Origin: Planctomycetaceae bacterium
GTDB lineage: Bacteria; Planctomycetota; Planctomycetia; Planctomycetales; Planctomycetaceae
Length of the DNA: 64,000 nt
Direction of reading: 5' to 3'
NCBI GenBank assembly: GCA_900299185.1
Contig: OMIV01000178.1
Location: 59,474 to 123,473, forward strand
Made by a program: the position numbers and the translations under genes. The notes under the pieces are model-generated. The model was not told the origin of the DNA and ran no database searches. It worked only from the letters and a program-made list of their open reading frames with translations. This document shows, one piece after another, positions 37,901 to 45,992 of this stretch (position 1 is the first letter of the stretch; every line of letters begins with the position of its first letter).

Positions 37901-38468
37901 CGCGATCATGGCGATGGGCAGTAACGGCGAAGTGAGCAGTCCCGTCGAACGTGGTGCCTGGGTGCTGAGAAAACTCTTACACGACCCGCCGCCGCCCGCT
38001 CCGCCAAACGTCCCGCAACTAACTCGACTGGAAGGCAAGTTACTCACAACGCGCGAACGCATCTTGGCTCATCAAGAACAGCCGCAGTGCGCGAGCTGTC
38101 ATCGCAAGATCGACCCAATCGGCTTTGGCCTCGAAAACTTCGACGCTGTCGGCAAGTGGCGCACCGAAGACCGTTACGAGAAGAAAGGCGTCGGCAAGAA
38201 GGGCTGGCCGATCGACCCAGCCGGAGCCTTGCACAAAGGCCCGTCCTTCAAGACCTACTTTGAATTGCGAGACATCATCGCCTCGCGTCCCGAGCAATTC
38301 TCACGCGGCCTTGCCGAAGCGCTGATCGAGTACTCCCTCGGTCGCCCGTACGGCTTCAATGACGATGCGCTTGCCGCCAGTATCGTGAGTCGGGCGAAGG
38401 AGAAAAACTTTGCCATTCGCGAACTGTTACTTGGCGTCATTGTGAGTGAAGCGTTTCAGCAGAAATGA
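34974..38468 (+). CDS. Secreted DUF1592-family planctomycete cytochrome-like protein (first copy)
   Basis: The 1164-residue protein has a signal peptide and a c-type haem motif YCVSCHNGE (C51-H55). The planctomycete domain series then follows: DUF1587-like ISMRRLNRREYKNTIRDLLG; DUF1595/1592 with RLSYFLWSAPPDEELLAL and QGFVPQWLSMERLDFF; DUF1588 with RGGLLGMSAIMAMGSNG; a second CxxCH QCASCHRKIDP (C1039-H1043); and DUF1585 LIEYSLGRPYGF. Two related beta-rich modules (about 208-450 and 476-693) are inserted after DUF1587. These proteins are thought to act outside the cytoplasm in an unknown redox or degradative role. Near residue 785 a short extra stretch coincides with a palindrome in the DNA. 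Its usual DUF1552 partner lies about 6 kb further on, beyond the GH18/GH5 gene. An ATG at 34998 is an alternative start. Confidence 0.92.
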   Translation: MSNHGFGLMNLIRIQTALVAGMLMLATSLRAADAPIARLDEKHREFFKSYCVSCHNGEKQEGKLRLDDIGFVINSIESADRWQKILNQLNSGDMPPEDAQQPDRSAKTEFLDELAKLLVTARRTLNDGGGTISMRRLNRREYKNTIRDLLGVDINVRELPADGGAGTFDTVGSSLFMSSDQFEQYLALGRQAIDESFARYAPSQPVRRMHVEVEEKNAKIAKGLEQRLDARDRYVKWTAAVDDAAKKPENADVVAAIRAEKKGNDTHLYSAWKRVPGAPSPADFKFVDDVEADHQGRRDWLHYVPYHRSYLEQPGIKTGTYLSIEDVWINPYQPFRLPGDWPVGDYVVRVRIAATENTPAARHFVEFGSQHDSGVRAVASAHQVTGTLSKPQVLEIPIKFSPANGLGFFFQEKGTFESEGDARRVFSDAKQRNGVGPEFALWLDWIEVESVDGQTTSPLGNASPNNSSTSSSVTIKQRREVELHANAMVGGTYNGYFKGGYEAAKKFLETGEPQKGIPDEQEAKFRVKVFEEHGPTFRRYLDDPLTKTGAYLTIFNVHPEEVITLPPDQPSGWLKTKHEIENAPSGEYVLRFRIGAVKGTPKERHFVTLGSRMKPGEKEDFTLLQTFQISGTTDEPQVIEVPVSIIAGGPRSFVLREKRDVKLDHEIYTVARKETGVGPVSALWIDWVEWEGPRNKTVERTQLEPVLFANSQELSERDHARAILERFALRAFRDSQPKPEYIAKLVKLFETRQQAGDKFDVAIREPLSVILASPRFLYLSEPTSFVSSVPLVPSKGDGTQATKGTNENAGVNSKSLRGSRSKLTPREVAVRLSYFLWSAPPDEELLALARSGNLQKPEVLAAEVDRLLSHDKSREFVQGFVPQWLSMERLDFFQFNTQLYRDFDESMRSAARREVYETIAFLLRENGSVRDLLKSDYVIVNGLLANFYGLEGVSGDEYRKVSLPADSPRGGLLGMSAIMAMGSNGEVSSPVERGAWVLRKLLHDPPPPAPPNVPQLTRLEGKLLTTRERILAHQEQPQCASCHRKIDPIGFGLENFDAVGKWRTEDRYEKKGVGKKGWPIDPAGALHKGPSFKTYFELRDIIASRPEQFSRGLAEALIEYSLGRPYGFNDDALAASIVSRAKEKNFAIRELLLGVIVSEAFQQK
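37322..37395. repeat. Palindromic element inside the first DUF1592 gene
   Basis: A perfect 8-base inverted repeat (37347-37354 and 37362-37369, GTCCCATC/GATGGGAC) with a 7-base loop sits within longer, imperfectly complementary arms reaching about 37325 and 37392. It encodes a Ser/Pro/Gly-rich insert of roughly 35 residues that is absent from the second DUF1592 copy in the window. Confidence 0.5.
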
Positions 38469-39031
38469 ATCTGCATCGGACGACGACAGTGAGAGACCTT
38501 GCGCGCATTCATCAGCCTTCGACGAGGATGTCACCTTCCAGATGGCATTTCGGTCGTTTCGGAATACGTAGCGAGTCTCTGCCGTGAGCTTGAGATTGCG
38601 TGACGACTATGAAGTTCATGACAGCCTCTCATTGAGAACTTCACTGCTTCTCGTACCGATCACGACAAGGCTCAAGCCCGTTGCCAACTTTGCAACAATG
38701 GCGTCGTCATCCTCAACAGCGATGGCGATGCGAAAGATTGTCACGCGCGACTCGCGATACTGAGGCCAGTTCAGTGATTCGACTCAATCTCTATGAGTAG
38801 CACTGGAACTCGGGCGCTGGATTTTGATGGAGAGCTACTCATGAGCGTCTCTCTTCGAGTCGCGGACAAAGGCGGCTCTTGAACGCGATCAGCTGTATGC
38901 AACTCGGACGTGCCGCACTCTTTGTTATCACGGAACCGACTTTGCATCTCGCTCTGATGCACATCTCCCGACGGATGATGCGCTTCGCGTTCGAGTGCTG
39001 CTTTTGTTGGACCGCCTGTTGGAGACTCTGC
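38469..39031. other. Intergenic region between DUF1592 and the GH18/GH5 gene
   Basis: The 563 bases hold no supported gene. The GH18/GH5 frame is open from 38879, but the stretch before 39032 encodes a Cys/Met-rich sequence with no resemblance to known leaders. Confidence 0.5.
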
Positions 39032-42000
39032 ATGAAGCTGTTGGCATGGCTGGAGCGTTTTGCATGTGGCCGCTGCGAAATGATTCACTCCTGCCGGGCG
39101 AGACGCCGCAGGCCAACCAGCCGGAACATGGAGGCACTCGAACCCCGCGTCGTGCTGTCGGTGACGAACCTCTCTGCCGTTGCTGACTCGCACGTACGCG
39201 GTGGTTCGAGCTATCTCAACACAAACTTTGGAGCTGACTCGACAGTCAACGTTCGCAATCATGCCACGGCGAGCAACGACTACGAAGGTTATTTTCGGTT
39301 CGATACCTCAACCATTAGCGGCACCATCCAAAGCGCGGTGCTCAAGCTCACTCCAAGTAGCTTCGGCAACGACATCAAGACGTATGGTTTCCGCGTGCGA
39401 CTCTTGCAAGACGCGGATGACAATTGGGTCGAAGGCAACGGCGGCACTGACAACAACCCCGTGAATGAAATTCGATGGGGCAATAAGCCGACCGGAACCG
39501 GGCTCTCTCTGAATGTCGTACCGTCGACAATCGCAAACGGTTCGCCGCTGTCGATTGATGTGACTTCGATGCTCGCGCAGAGCATCAACACGAATCAGCT
39601 CGCGTCATTTAATCTCGACGTGACCGGCGAATCGACCAATCGCTACGTCTTCTTTCACTCGCGCACGGCGACGACGACGGCCTATCGACCGGTACTCGTC
39701 ATCACGACGGCCGATAGCACCAATACCGCGCCGGTTGCCGTCCATGATTCTGCCTCATCGAACGAGGACACCGCGACGACCATTAGCGTCCGCGCGAACG
39801 ACTCGGATGCGAACAGCGATCCGCTTACGATCACGAGTGTGACCAACGGAGCGAAAGGCAGCGTTGTCATCAATGCCGGCAGCACGGTGACTTACACACC
39901 GAACGCCAATATGAATGGCAGCGACTCCTTCACTTACACAATTTCGGATGGAAAAGGCGGCACAGCGACGGCAACGGTGAGCGTCACCATCAACCCGGTG
40001 AATGATCTGCCGGTTGCAGTGAACGATACGGCGACAACCAATGAAGACATCGCAGCGACGATCAGCGTCAAAGCGAATGACAGCGATGTCGATGGCGACG
40101 CGCTCACGATTTCGAGCGTGACGCAGGGAGTTAAGGGCAAAGTCGTCATCAACTCCGGCAGTAGTGTGACTTACACACCGAACTCGAATGTGAATGGCAC
40201 GGACTCCTTCACTTACACGATCTCGGATGGCAAAGGTGGTACGGCAACGGCTTCCGTCAGCGTCACGATTGCGGCGGTGAATGATGCGCCGCTCGCGGTC
40301 GCGGACTCGGCGACGACCGCGAAGAACACGGCGACGACTATCAGCGTGCTGAGCAATGACTCGGACGTTGAAGGCTCGGCTCTGTCGCTGACAGCAGTGA
40401 CCGTTCCGGCTCACGGCACCGCGACGAAGAATGCAAACGGTACGATTATTTACACCCCGAGCACCGATTACGTCGGAGCGGACTCGTTCTCCTACACCGT
40501 CAGCGACGGGGCTTTGACATCGAACGCGACGGTCACGATCACCGTGACGAGCCCGACGGCTCCGAGCGTTTGGCCGTATCGCGTTGCTTCGGCGTATGTC
40601 GACCTCACTGCTTGGCCGCCCTTTGACTTCAACGCGATGGCGACTGCCTCGGGGCTGAACTACTTCAATCTCGGCTTCGTTGTGGCCGATGCTTCGAATC
40701 AGCCGAGCTGGGGAACATATTACACAACCGCGTCGGCTTACCGACTGGCCGACATTCAAACGCTGCGTGCCAACGGCGGCGATGTGATGGCCAGCTTCGG
40801 CGGTGCTGCGAACAACGAACTCGCGACCGTCATCACCGACGTCACCGCGCTGACGACCGCCTATCAGTCCGTCATCACAACGTATGACTTGCACGCGATC
40901 GACTTCGACATCGAAGGCGCGGCGATGACGAACTCTGCTGCCAATACGCGTCGAGCGCAGGCCATCAAGAACTTGCAGACGACAGCCACCGCGAGCGGAC
41001 GACAGCTTGAGGTCTGGCTCACATTGCCTGTGCTGCCGACGGGGCTCGATAACAACGGGCTTGCCGTGCTGACGTCGGTTGTGAATGCCGGAGTGAATCT
41101 GACCGGCGTCAACATCATGGCGATGGACTACGGCGGGTCGACGAGCACCGACATGGGTCAAGCTGCCATTCAAGCGGGTACTAGCACCTTCGGGCAGCTC
41201 AAGTCGCTCTATCAATCGAAGGGCATCGCGAAGACCGACGCGCAGTTGTGGCACATGGTTGGCGTCACTCCGATGATCGGCGTCAACGACACGGGTGAGA
41301 AGTTTTACACAAGCGACGCGACTGAGCTTCTCACTTGGGCTCAGCAGCAGAACATCGGCTTGCTCGCGTACTGGTCGGCCAATCGAGACTCGCAAGGCAC
41401 GCTCAACGTTCTCTCGGGAAGTTCGAGCGGCGTGGCTCAGACGCCCAACCAATTCGCGACGACCTTTGATCCCTTCACGCAACTGACAGCGGGGCCGGTC
41501 ACTCCGAGCTTGAGCATTGCTGATGCGTCCGTCGTGGAAGGCAATCCAACATCGGGCGGCATGACCTATCTGAGCACGAGCGGCAGTCAGATCGTCGATG
41601 CCAATGGCAACAACGTGAAGATCGCGGGCGTGAATTGGTTCGGCATGGAGACGTCGAACTTCGCTCCGCACGGGCTGTGGTCGCGCGGCTACAAGTCGAT
41701 GATGGATCAAATGAAGCAGCAGGGCTTCAACATGATTCGCTTGCCGTTCTCGAATCAGCTGTTTGACGCAGGCAGTACGCCCAACGGCATCGACTTCACA
41801 TTGAACCCCGATCTGCAAGGTCTCTCTGGCCTGCAAATCATGGACAAGATCGTGGCCTACGCCGGGCAGATTGGCCTGCGGATCATGCTCGATCATCATC
41901 GCTCGGACGCCGGCGCGGGACCGAATGGAAACGGCCTCTGGTACATCGACGCCAACAACAACGGGAACATCAACGACGATCCGTTTGGCGAGCAGCGTTT

Positions 42001-43660
42001 CATCAGCGATTGGGCGATGCTCGCGACGCGCTACGCCAACAACCCGACGGTCATCGGTGCTGACCTGCATAACGAACCGCACGGCGCGGCGACCTGGGGT
42101 TCGGGCAGCGCGACGACGGATTGGAGACTGGCTGCTCAGCGCGCCGGCAATGCAATTCTGGCGGCGAACTCGAATTGGCTGATCGTCGTTGAGGGTATCG
42201 AATCTTACAGCGGCTCGAGCTATTGGTGGGGCGGCAACCTCGCGGGAGCGGGCGCGAACCCGGTCACGCTGAGCACTGCGAATCGCGTCGTCTACTCGCC
42301 TCACGATTACCCGGCGTCGGTCTATCCGCAGTCCTGGTTTAGCGCGGCAAACTATTCCAACAACTTGCCCGGCGTTTGGGATGCGACCTGGGGATACCTC
42401 TTCAAAAACAACATCGCCCCGGTGCTGCTTGGCGAGTTCGGGACGAAGCTGCAAACGACTTCGGATCAACAATGGTACGACGCGATCACGAAGTATCTTG
42501 GCGGCGACTTTGATCTGAATGGCACGAGCGATCTCGCCGCCGGCAAGCAGGGACTCAGTTGGACATACTGGAGTTGGAACCCGAACTCGGGCGATACCGG
42601 CGGCATCCTCGCGGACGATTGGCAGTCGGTGCAGACTGCAAAAGTCACGAAGCTGACACCGATCGAATTCACGTTCCCGACGACGGGTGGAACAACGGTG
42701 ACACCGCTGACTTTCACCGTCACGCTCTCGCCCGCAGCCACGAGTCCCGTGACTGTGAACTACGCAACGAGCGGTGGCACAGCAACGAGCGGCACTGACT
42801 TCGCGGCTGCTTCCGGTTCTCTGACCTTCGCTGCCGGTGAGACTTCGAATACGGTCACGATCAACGTGACTCGCGAAACAGTGGCCGAAGCGAACGAGAC
42901 TTTCTCCGTCGCGCTGTCCTCGGCAAGCGGAGCAACGATCGCTCGCACAACAGCAACCGGAACGATCACTGACGATGACACTGCCGCTCCGCCGCCGACT
43001 CCGAGTTTGTCGATCAACGACGTGAGCGTGGCCGAAGGCAACTCGGGTACGACGACCGCGACCTTCACGGTCACGCTTTCAGCTGCTGCGACGGGGAGCG
43101 TCACCGTGAGCTACGCCACTGCCGCTGGCACAACAAACCCGGCCACAAGCGGCACTGACTTCATAGCTGCCAGCGGCTCGCTGACGTTCGCGGCGGGTGA
43201 GACGTCAAAGACGATCGCCGTGACGGTCAACGGCGACACGACGGTCGAGCCGAATGAGACGTTCGTCGTGAATCTCTCCTCTCCGAGCGGAGCAACGCTC
43301 GCTGACCCGCAAGGTCTCGGCACGATCACGAACGACGACAGTGCTCCGACTGGCGACACGACGGTCGCGTTCCGTATCGACACCGATTGGGGCACCGCGT
43401 TTCAAGGAGCGTTGACGATTACCAACGGCAACAGTTCGCCGATCGTGAATTGGCGACTGGAGTTCGACTGGGACCGCAACATCTATCAAATCTGGGACGC
43501 GGTCATCGTGAGCAAAGTCGGCACGCACTACGTCATTGAAGGTGCCGCCTACAACCGCGACATCGCCGCGAACTCGCCCTTGAGCTTCGGCTTCCTCGCC
43601 GACCCCGGCAACGTCGTGAACGGCCCGTCGAACTTCAAACTCAACGGCGTCACTCTGTAA
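39032..43660 (+). CDS. Secreted bifunctional GH18-GH5 glycoside hydrolase with CBM2, Calx-beta and LEPR-XLL leader
   Basis: The ATG at 39032 has GGAGA eight bases upstream and yields a 1542-residue protein with a basic leader and ALEPRVVLS (residues 35-43), a LEPR-XLL N-terminus. Approximate domains: DNRLRE/CBM96-like 48-228; three cadherin/VCBS-like repeats 229-508 (KANDSDVDGDALTISSVTQG); GH18 511-810 with AIDFDIEG (D624, D626, E628); the first strand of a Calx-beta domain 825-838; GH5 cellulase-like 843-1210 with HNEPHG (acid/base E1015) and LLGEFGT (nucleophile E1135); the rest of that Calx-beta domain 1217-1318; a second Calx-beta domain 1322-1440; and CBM2 1443-1542 (AFQGALTITNGNSSPIVNW). 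GH18 enzymes act on chitin-type and GH5 on beta-1,4-glucan-type polysaccharides; both active sites look intact. It lies between DUF1592 and DUF1552 genes that are usually adjacent. Confidence 0.9.
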   Translation: MKLLAWLERFACGRCEMIHSCRARRRRPTSRNMEALEPRVVLSVTNLSAVADSHVRGGSSYLNTNFGADSTVNVRNHATASNDYEGYFRFDTSTISGTIQSAVLKLTPSSFGNDIKTYGFRVRLLQDADDNWVEGNGGTDNNPVNEIRWGNKPTGTGLSLNVVPSTIANGSPLSIDVTSMLAQSINTNQLASFNLDVTGESTNRYVFFHSRTATTTAYRPVLVITTADSTNTAPVAVHDSASSNEDTATTISVRANDSDANSDPLTITSVTNGAKGSVVINAGSTVTYTPNANMNGSDSFTYTISDGKGGTATATVSVTINPVNDLPVAVNDTATTNEDIAATISVKANDSDVDGDALTISSVTQGVKGKVVINSGSSVTYTPNSNVNGTDSFTYTISDGKGGTATASVSVTIAAVNDAPLAVADSATTAKNTATTISVLSNDSDVEGSALSLTAVTVPAHGTATKNANGTIIYTPSTDYVGADSFSYTVSDGALTSNATVTITVTSPTAPSVWPYRVASAYVDLTAWPPFDFNAMATASGLNYFNLGFVVADASNQPSWGTYYTTASAYRLADIQTLRANGGDVMASFGGAANNELATVITDVTALTTAYQSVITTYDLHAIDFDIEGAAMTNSAANTRRAQAIKNLQTTATASGRQLEVWLTLPVLPTGLDNNGLAVLTSVVNAGVNLTGVNIMAMDYGGSTSTDMGQAAIQAGTSTFGQLKSLYQSKGIAKTDAQLWHMVGVTPMIGVNDTGEKFYTSDATELLTWAQQQNIGLLAYWSANRDSQGTLNVLSGSSSGVAQTPNQFATTFDPFTQLTAGPVTPSLSIADASVVEGNPTSGGMTYLSTSGSQIVDANGNNVKIAGVNWFGMETSNFAPHGLWSRGYKSMMDQMKQQGFNMIRLPFSNQLFDAGSTPNGIDFTLNPDLQGLSGLQIMDKIVAYAGQIGLRIMLDHHRSDAGAGPNGNGLWYIDANNNGNINDDPFGEQRFISDWAMLATRYANNPTVIGADLHNEPHGAATWGSGSATTDWRLAAQRAGNAILAANSNWLIVVEGIESYSGSSYWWGGNLAGAGANPVTLSTANRVVYSPHDYPASVYPQSWFSAANYSNNLPGVWDATWGYLFKNNIAPVLLGEFGTKLQTTSDQQWYDAITKYLGGDFDLNGTSDLAAGKQGLSWTYWSWNPNSGDTGGILADDWQSVQTAKVTKLTPIEFTFPTTGGTTVTPLTFTVTLSPAATSPVTVNYATSGGTATSGTDFAAASGSLTFAAGETSNTVTINVTRETVAEANETFSVALSSASGATIARTTATGTITDDDTAAPPPTPSLSINDVSVAEGNSGTTTATFTVTLSAAATGSVTVSYATAAGTTNPATSGTDFIAASGSLTFAAGETSKTIAVTVNGDTTVEPNETFVVNLSSPSGATLADPQGLGTITNDDSAPTGDTTVAFRIDTDWGTAFQGALTITNGNSSPIVNWRLEFDWDRNIYQIWDAVIVSKVGTHYVIEGAAYNRDIAANSPLSFGFLADPGNVVNGPSNFKLNGVTL

Positions 43661-44471
43661 TCCCGATGACACGACGAGGCACGCCGTCTAGCAGCGTGCC
43701 TTGTCACCGGTACGTGAACCGCGCCAAAGAGAAGAGTCTCGCGAAGCGCCAACTGGCGTGTTTCGAGCCGATCAGGAATCAGTTGCAAACCGGTCAACAC
43801 TCTGGGGACTCCAGCTGTCAGCGAACCAGTCGCTGGGAGCGCCGTGCTTACCGGTCTCGTGTTTTCAAAGATGTCCTTCGTGATCGGTGCGGGAATTGCC
43901 GAGCCGGCGTCGTTCGAGACAACCGGTTGCTGGCGCATTGCCACAGAACGCCGGGATCCCAATGCCATCAATGCCGCTGTGACGATGGCATCAGTGGCAT
44001 CGCCTTCGGAAGACAGCACGCTCATCCTCTGTCTGCACTCTTCAGGTCTTCAACTTCAATGCCCTGCGCATCTTCTTTCGTCTGAGCACGCAACTGATTC
44101 CAAGTAGCGGCTCATGCAGCCAAGGCCATCAGACCCACGCAGTCAAACTTCGCTGACAAAACGAGCCGCGAAGTCCTCTCCGAGGAGATGAGTTTGGGAA
44201 AGTAGAGTGGGTTGATTAATCCGATATTTGCTTCTCGTTTGGGCTCGTCGATCAAGGGGCGACCGTTCGAGTTGTGAGACGTCTTGCGTCTAGGCCTCGT
44301 GGTTCTCGAAGGGCATGCCCGATGCGTTAAGCTCATGAGGCATCGATGGCTTTAAAGATGAGAGGCGGGATACGACCATCCTGCAGCAAGTCTCCAATCA
44401 AAAGTTTGTTCTCCGTGGAGTCATTCAACGGATCGTTCCAAGCAGATGGTTCCACACCAAGTGAGTCGATC
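43661..44471. other. Intergenic region after the GH18/GH5 gene
   Basis: A hairpin lies at the start (listed separately). The remaining ~760 bases contain overlapping open frames on both strands, none with a recognisable protein. The DUF1552 frame is open from 44346, but its extra residues are not conserved-looking. Confidence 0.5.
43667..43706 (+). terminator. Hairpin, probable terminator of the GH18/GH5 gene
   Basis: A perfect 8-bp stem (43677-43684 with 43694-43701, AGGCACGC/GCGTGCCT) with a 9-base loop, and a further 5-bp outer stem (TGACA/TGTCA), begins six bases past the stop codon. There is no T-run, so termination is inferred from position and stem strength. Confidence 0.45.
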
Positions 44472-45764
44472 ATGAGTCGCAATCAATCGCGCCGTTGCTT
44501 TCTGCGATGTGCCAGTTCTCTCATTGCCTTGCCGGCGCTGGAGTCGTTTGGCTTTCGGCGCTTCGCTTCAGCGGCAGATTCTGCTGGGGCTTCAAGGCCG
44601 AAGCGGGCGGTGTTTCTCAACTTTGGTTGGGGAGTCACTAACGAAACTTGGTTTCCCGACGTGAATCAGACTGGAGCCGATTACAAGCTCCCTCTGGGGC
44701 TGGCTCCGTTGGCTCGACATAAGGCTGACTTCACCATCATCCAAGGTCTCTCGAACAAGTTTGCCAATGAAGCCCACTGGGGCAGCACGTTCTGGCTGAC
44801 GGGAGCGAACCGCTATGCCGAGCCCGGTCAGAGTTTTCACAACAGCATCTCGGTCGATCAGGTCATCGCAGCGCATCTTGGTCGAGAAACCCGCTTCGCG
44901 TCGCTGCAGCTCAATAGTCCCGATGTGCCCAACTCGGGGCACGGGCCGGGGCTGTCGCTGGCTTGGGATCTGCGAGGTAAACCAGTGGCCGGGCTAGAGA
45001 ATCCGGTGCTGGCTTTTCATCGGTTGTTCTCGGCGGAGACGACTTCGTTGGCTGAGCGACAAGCGATGCTCGCACAGAAACGTAGCGTGCTGGATGCCGT
45101 GTTGACCGACGCCGGTGATCTGCAACGCGGGCTCAACAAGACTGACAATGACAAGCTTGATGAGTACTTTCAGAGCATCCGCGACATTGAAACGCGGCTT
45201 GGAAAAGACGAGCAATGGTTGAATGTCGCGAAGCCCAAAGCTGCGTTGCCAGAACCAAAGCCGGGCTTGTCGGGACGCGACGAGATTCAAGTGATGTATG
45301 ACTTGATGGTCGCCGCGCTGCAGACGGACAGCACGCGCGTCATCACGTATCGGCAACCGGTTGGGACGTTGCTGACGAGCATCGGAGTCAAAGTCGCACC
45401 GCATGACATGAGCCACTACACACCGGGCGATCGGATGGAGGCCTCGCAGAAGCGAGACGCCGTGCAGAGCGAATTGTTGGCGGGCTTTATCGACAAACTG
45501 AAAGCCACCAAAGAGCCCGACGGCACGAGCCTCTTCGACCACACCGTGCTGACCTACGGCAGCAACATTCGCACGATCCACTACCTGGATAACTGCCCGA
45601 CGCTGATCGCCGGCGGCGGAGCCGGCTTGAAGCTCGGCCAACATCTGGTCGCGCCGAAGAACACTCCGCTGTGCAACCTGTGGCTGTCGCTCATCAATGG
45701 CCTGGGCATCAAAGCCGATCGTCACGGCGACAGTACCGGCGTGATGACAGAGGTCGTGACGTAA
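44472..45764 (+). CDS. DUF1552-family exported protein (first copy)
   Basis: The 430-residue protein has a Tat-like leader (SRRCFLRCASSLIALPALES) and the DUF1552 body: FLNFGWGVTNETWFPD, GLSNKFANEAHWGSTFWLTG, SFHNSISVDQVIAAHLG, GHGPGLSLAWD, DALKxY-like LDEYFQSIRDIETRL, and PHDMSHYTPG. The family is nearly confined to planctomycetes and related bacteria, normally directly after a DUF1592 gene, and its biochemical role is unknown. Started at 44472 it aligns along its whole length with the 49582-50868 copy. Its upstream neighbour is the GH18/GH5 gene rather than a DUF1592 gene. Confidence 0.9.
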   Translation: MSRNQSRRCFLRCASSLIALPALESFGFRRFASAADSAGASRPKRAVFLNFGWGVTNETWFPDVNQTGADYKLPLGLAPLARHKADFTIIQGLSNKFANEAHWGSTFWLTGANRYAEPGQSFHNSISVDQVIAAHLGRETRFASLQLNSPDVPNSGHGPGLSLAWDLRGKPVAGLENPVLAFHRLFSAETTSLAERQAMLAQKRSVLDAVLTDAGDLQRGLNKTDNDKLDEYFQSIRDIETRLGKDEQWLNVAKPKAALPEPKPGLSGRDEIQVMYDLMVAALQTDSTRVITYRQPVGTLLTSIGVKVAPHDMSHYTPGDRMEASQKRDAVQSELLAGFIDKLKATKEPDGTSLFDHTVLTYGSNIRTIHYLDNCPTLIAGGGAGLKLGQHLVAPKNTPLCNLWLSLINGLGIKADRHGDSTGVMTEVVT

Positions 45765-45992
45765 CTCTTGGAGACCAGCCAAACCGTCACGACCGATGGC
45801 AAGTAAGTCATTCGAGGTGACGTGCAGTTCTTGTTACGTCGAGGCGGTAAACGCTGACGGGACATCGCCTGCGAGTCCGTAAAGGAAATCGCTCCGCAAT
45901 GGCTCTTCGTAACTGAAGAGGCAACACTTGGAACGTCGCGAGTTGTGCCTTTTGGAACTCGCTCGATGTTGTGGATCTAACACGCAGCCTTG

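Noticed and set aside
38879..39031. N-terminal extension of the GH18/GH5 frame
   Set aside because: It would need a TTG start and adds a Cys/Met-rich stretch; the ATG at 39032 has a good ribosome-binding site and opens on a typical leader.
39755..42472. 905-residue minus-strand open frame
   Set aside because: It is antisense to the GH18/GH5 gene, is Arg-rich with no recognisable motif, and results from the codon bias of the sense gene.
43549..44025. 158-residue minus-strand open frame after the GH18/GH5 gene
   Set aside because: It overlaps the 3' end of the CBM2 domain on the opposite strand, with no homology or start signal I can see.
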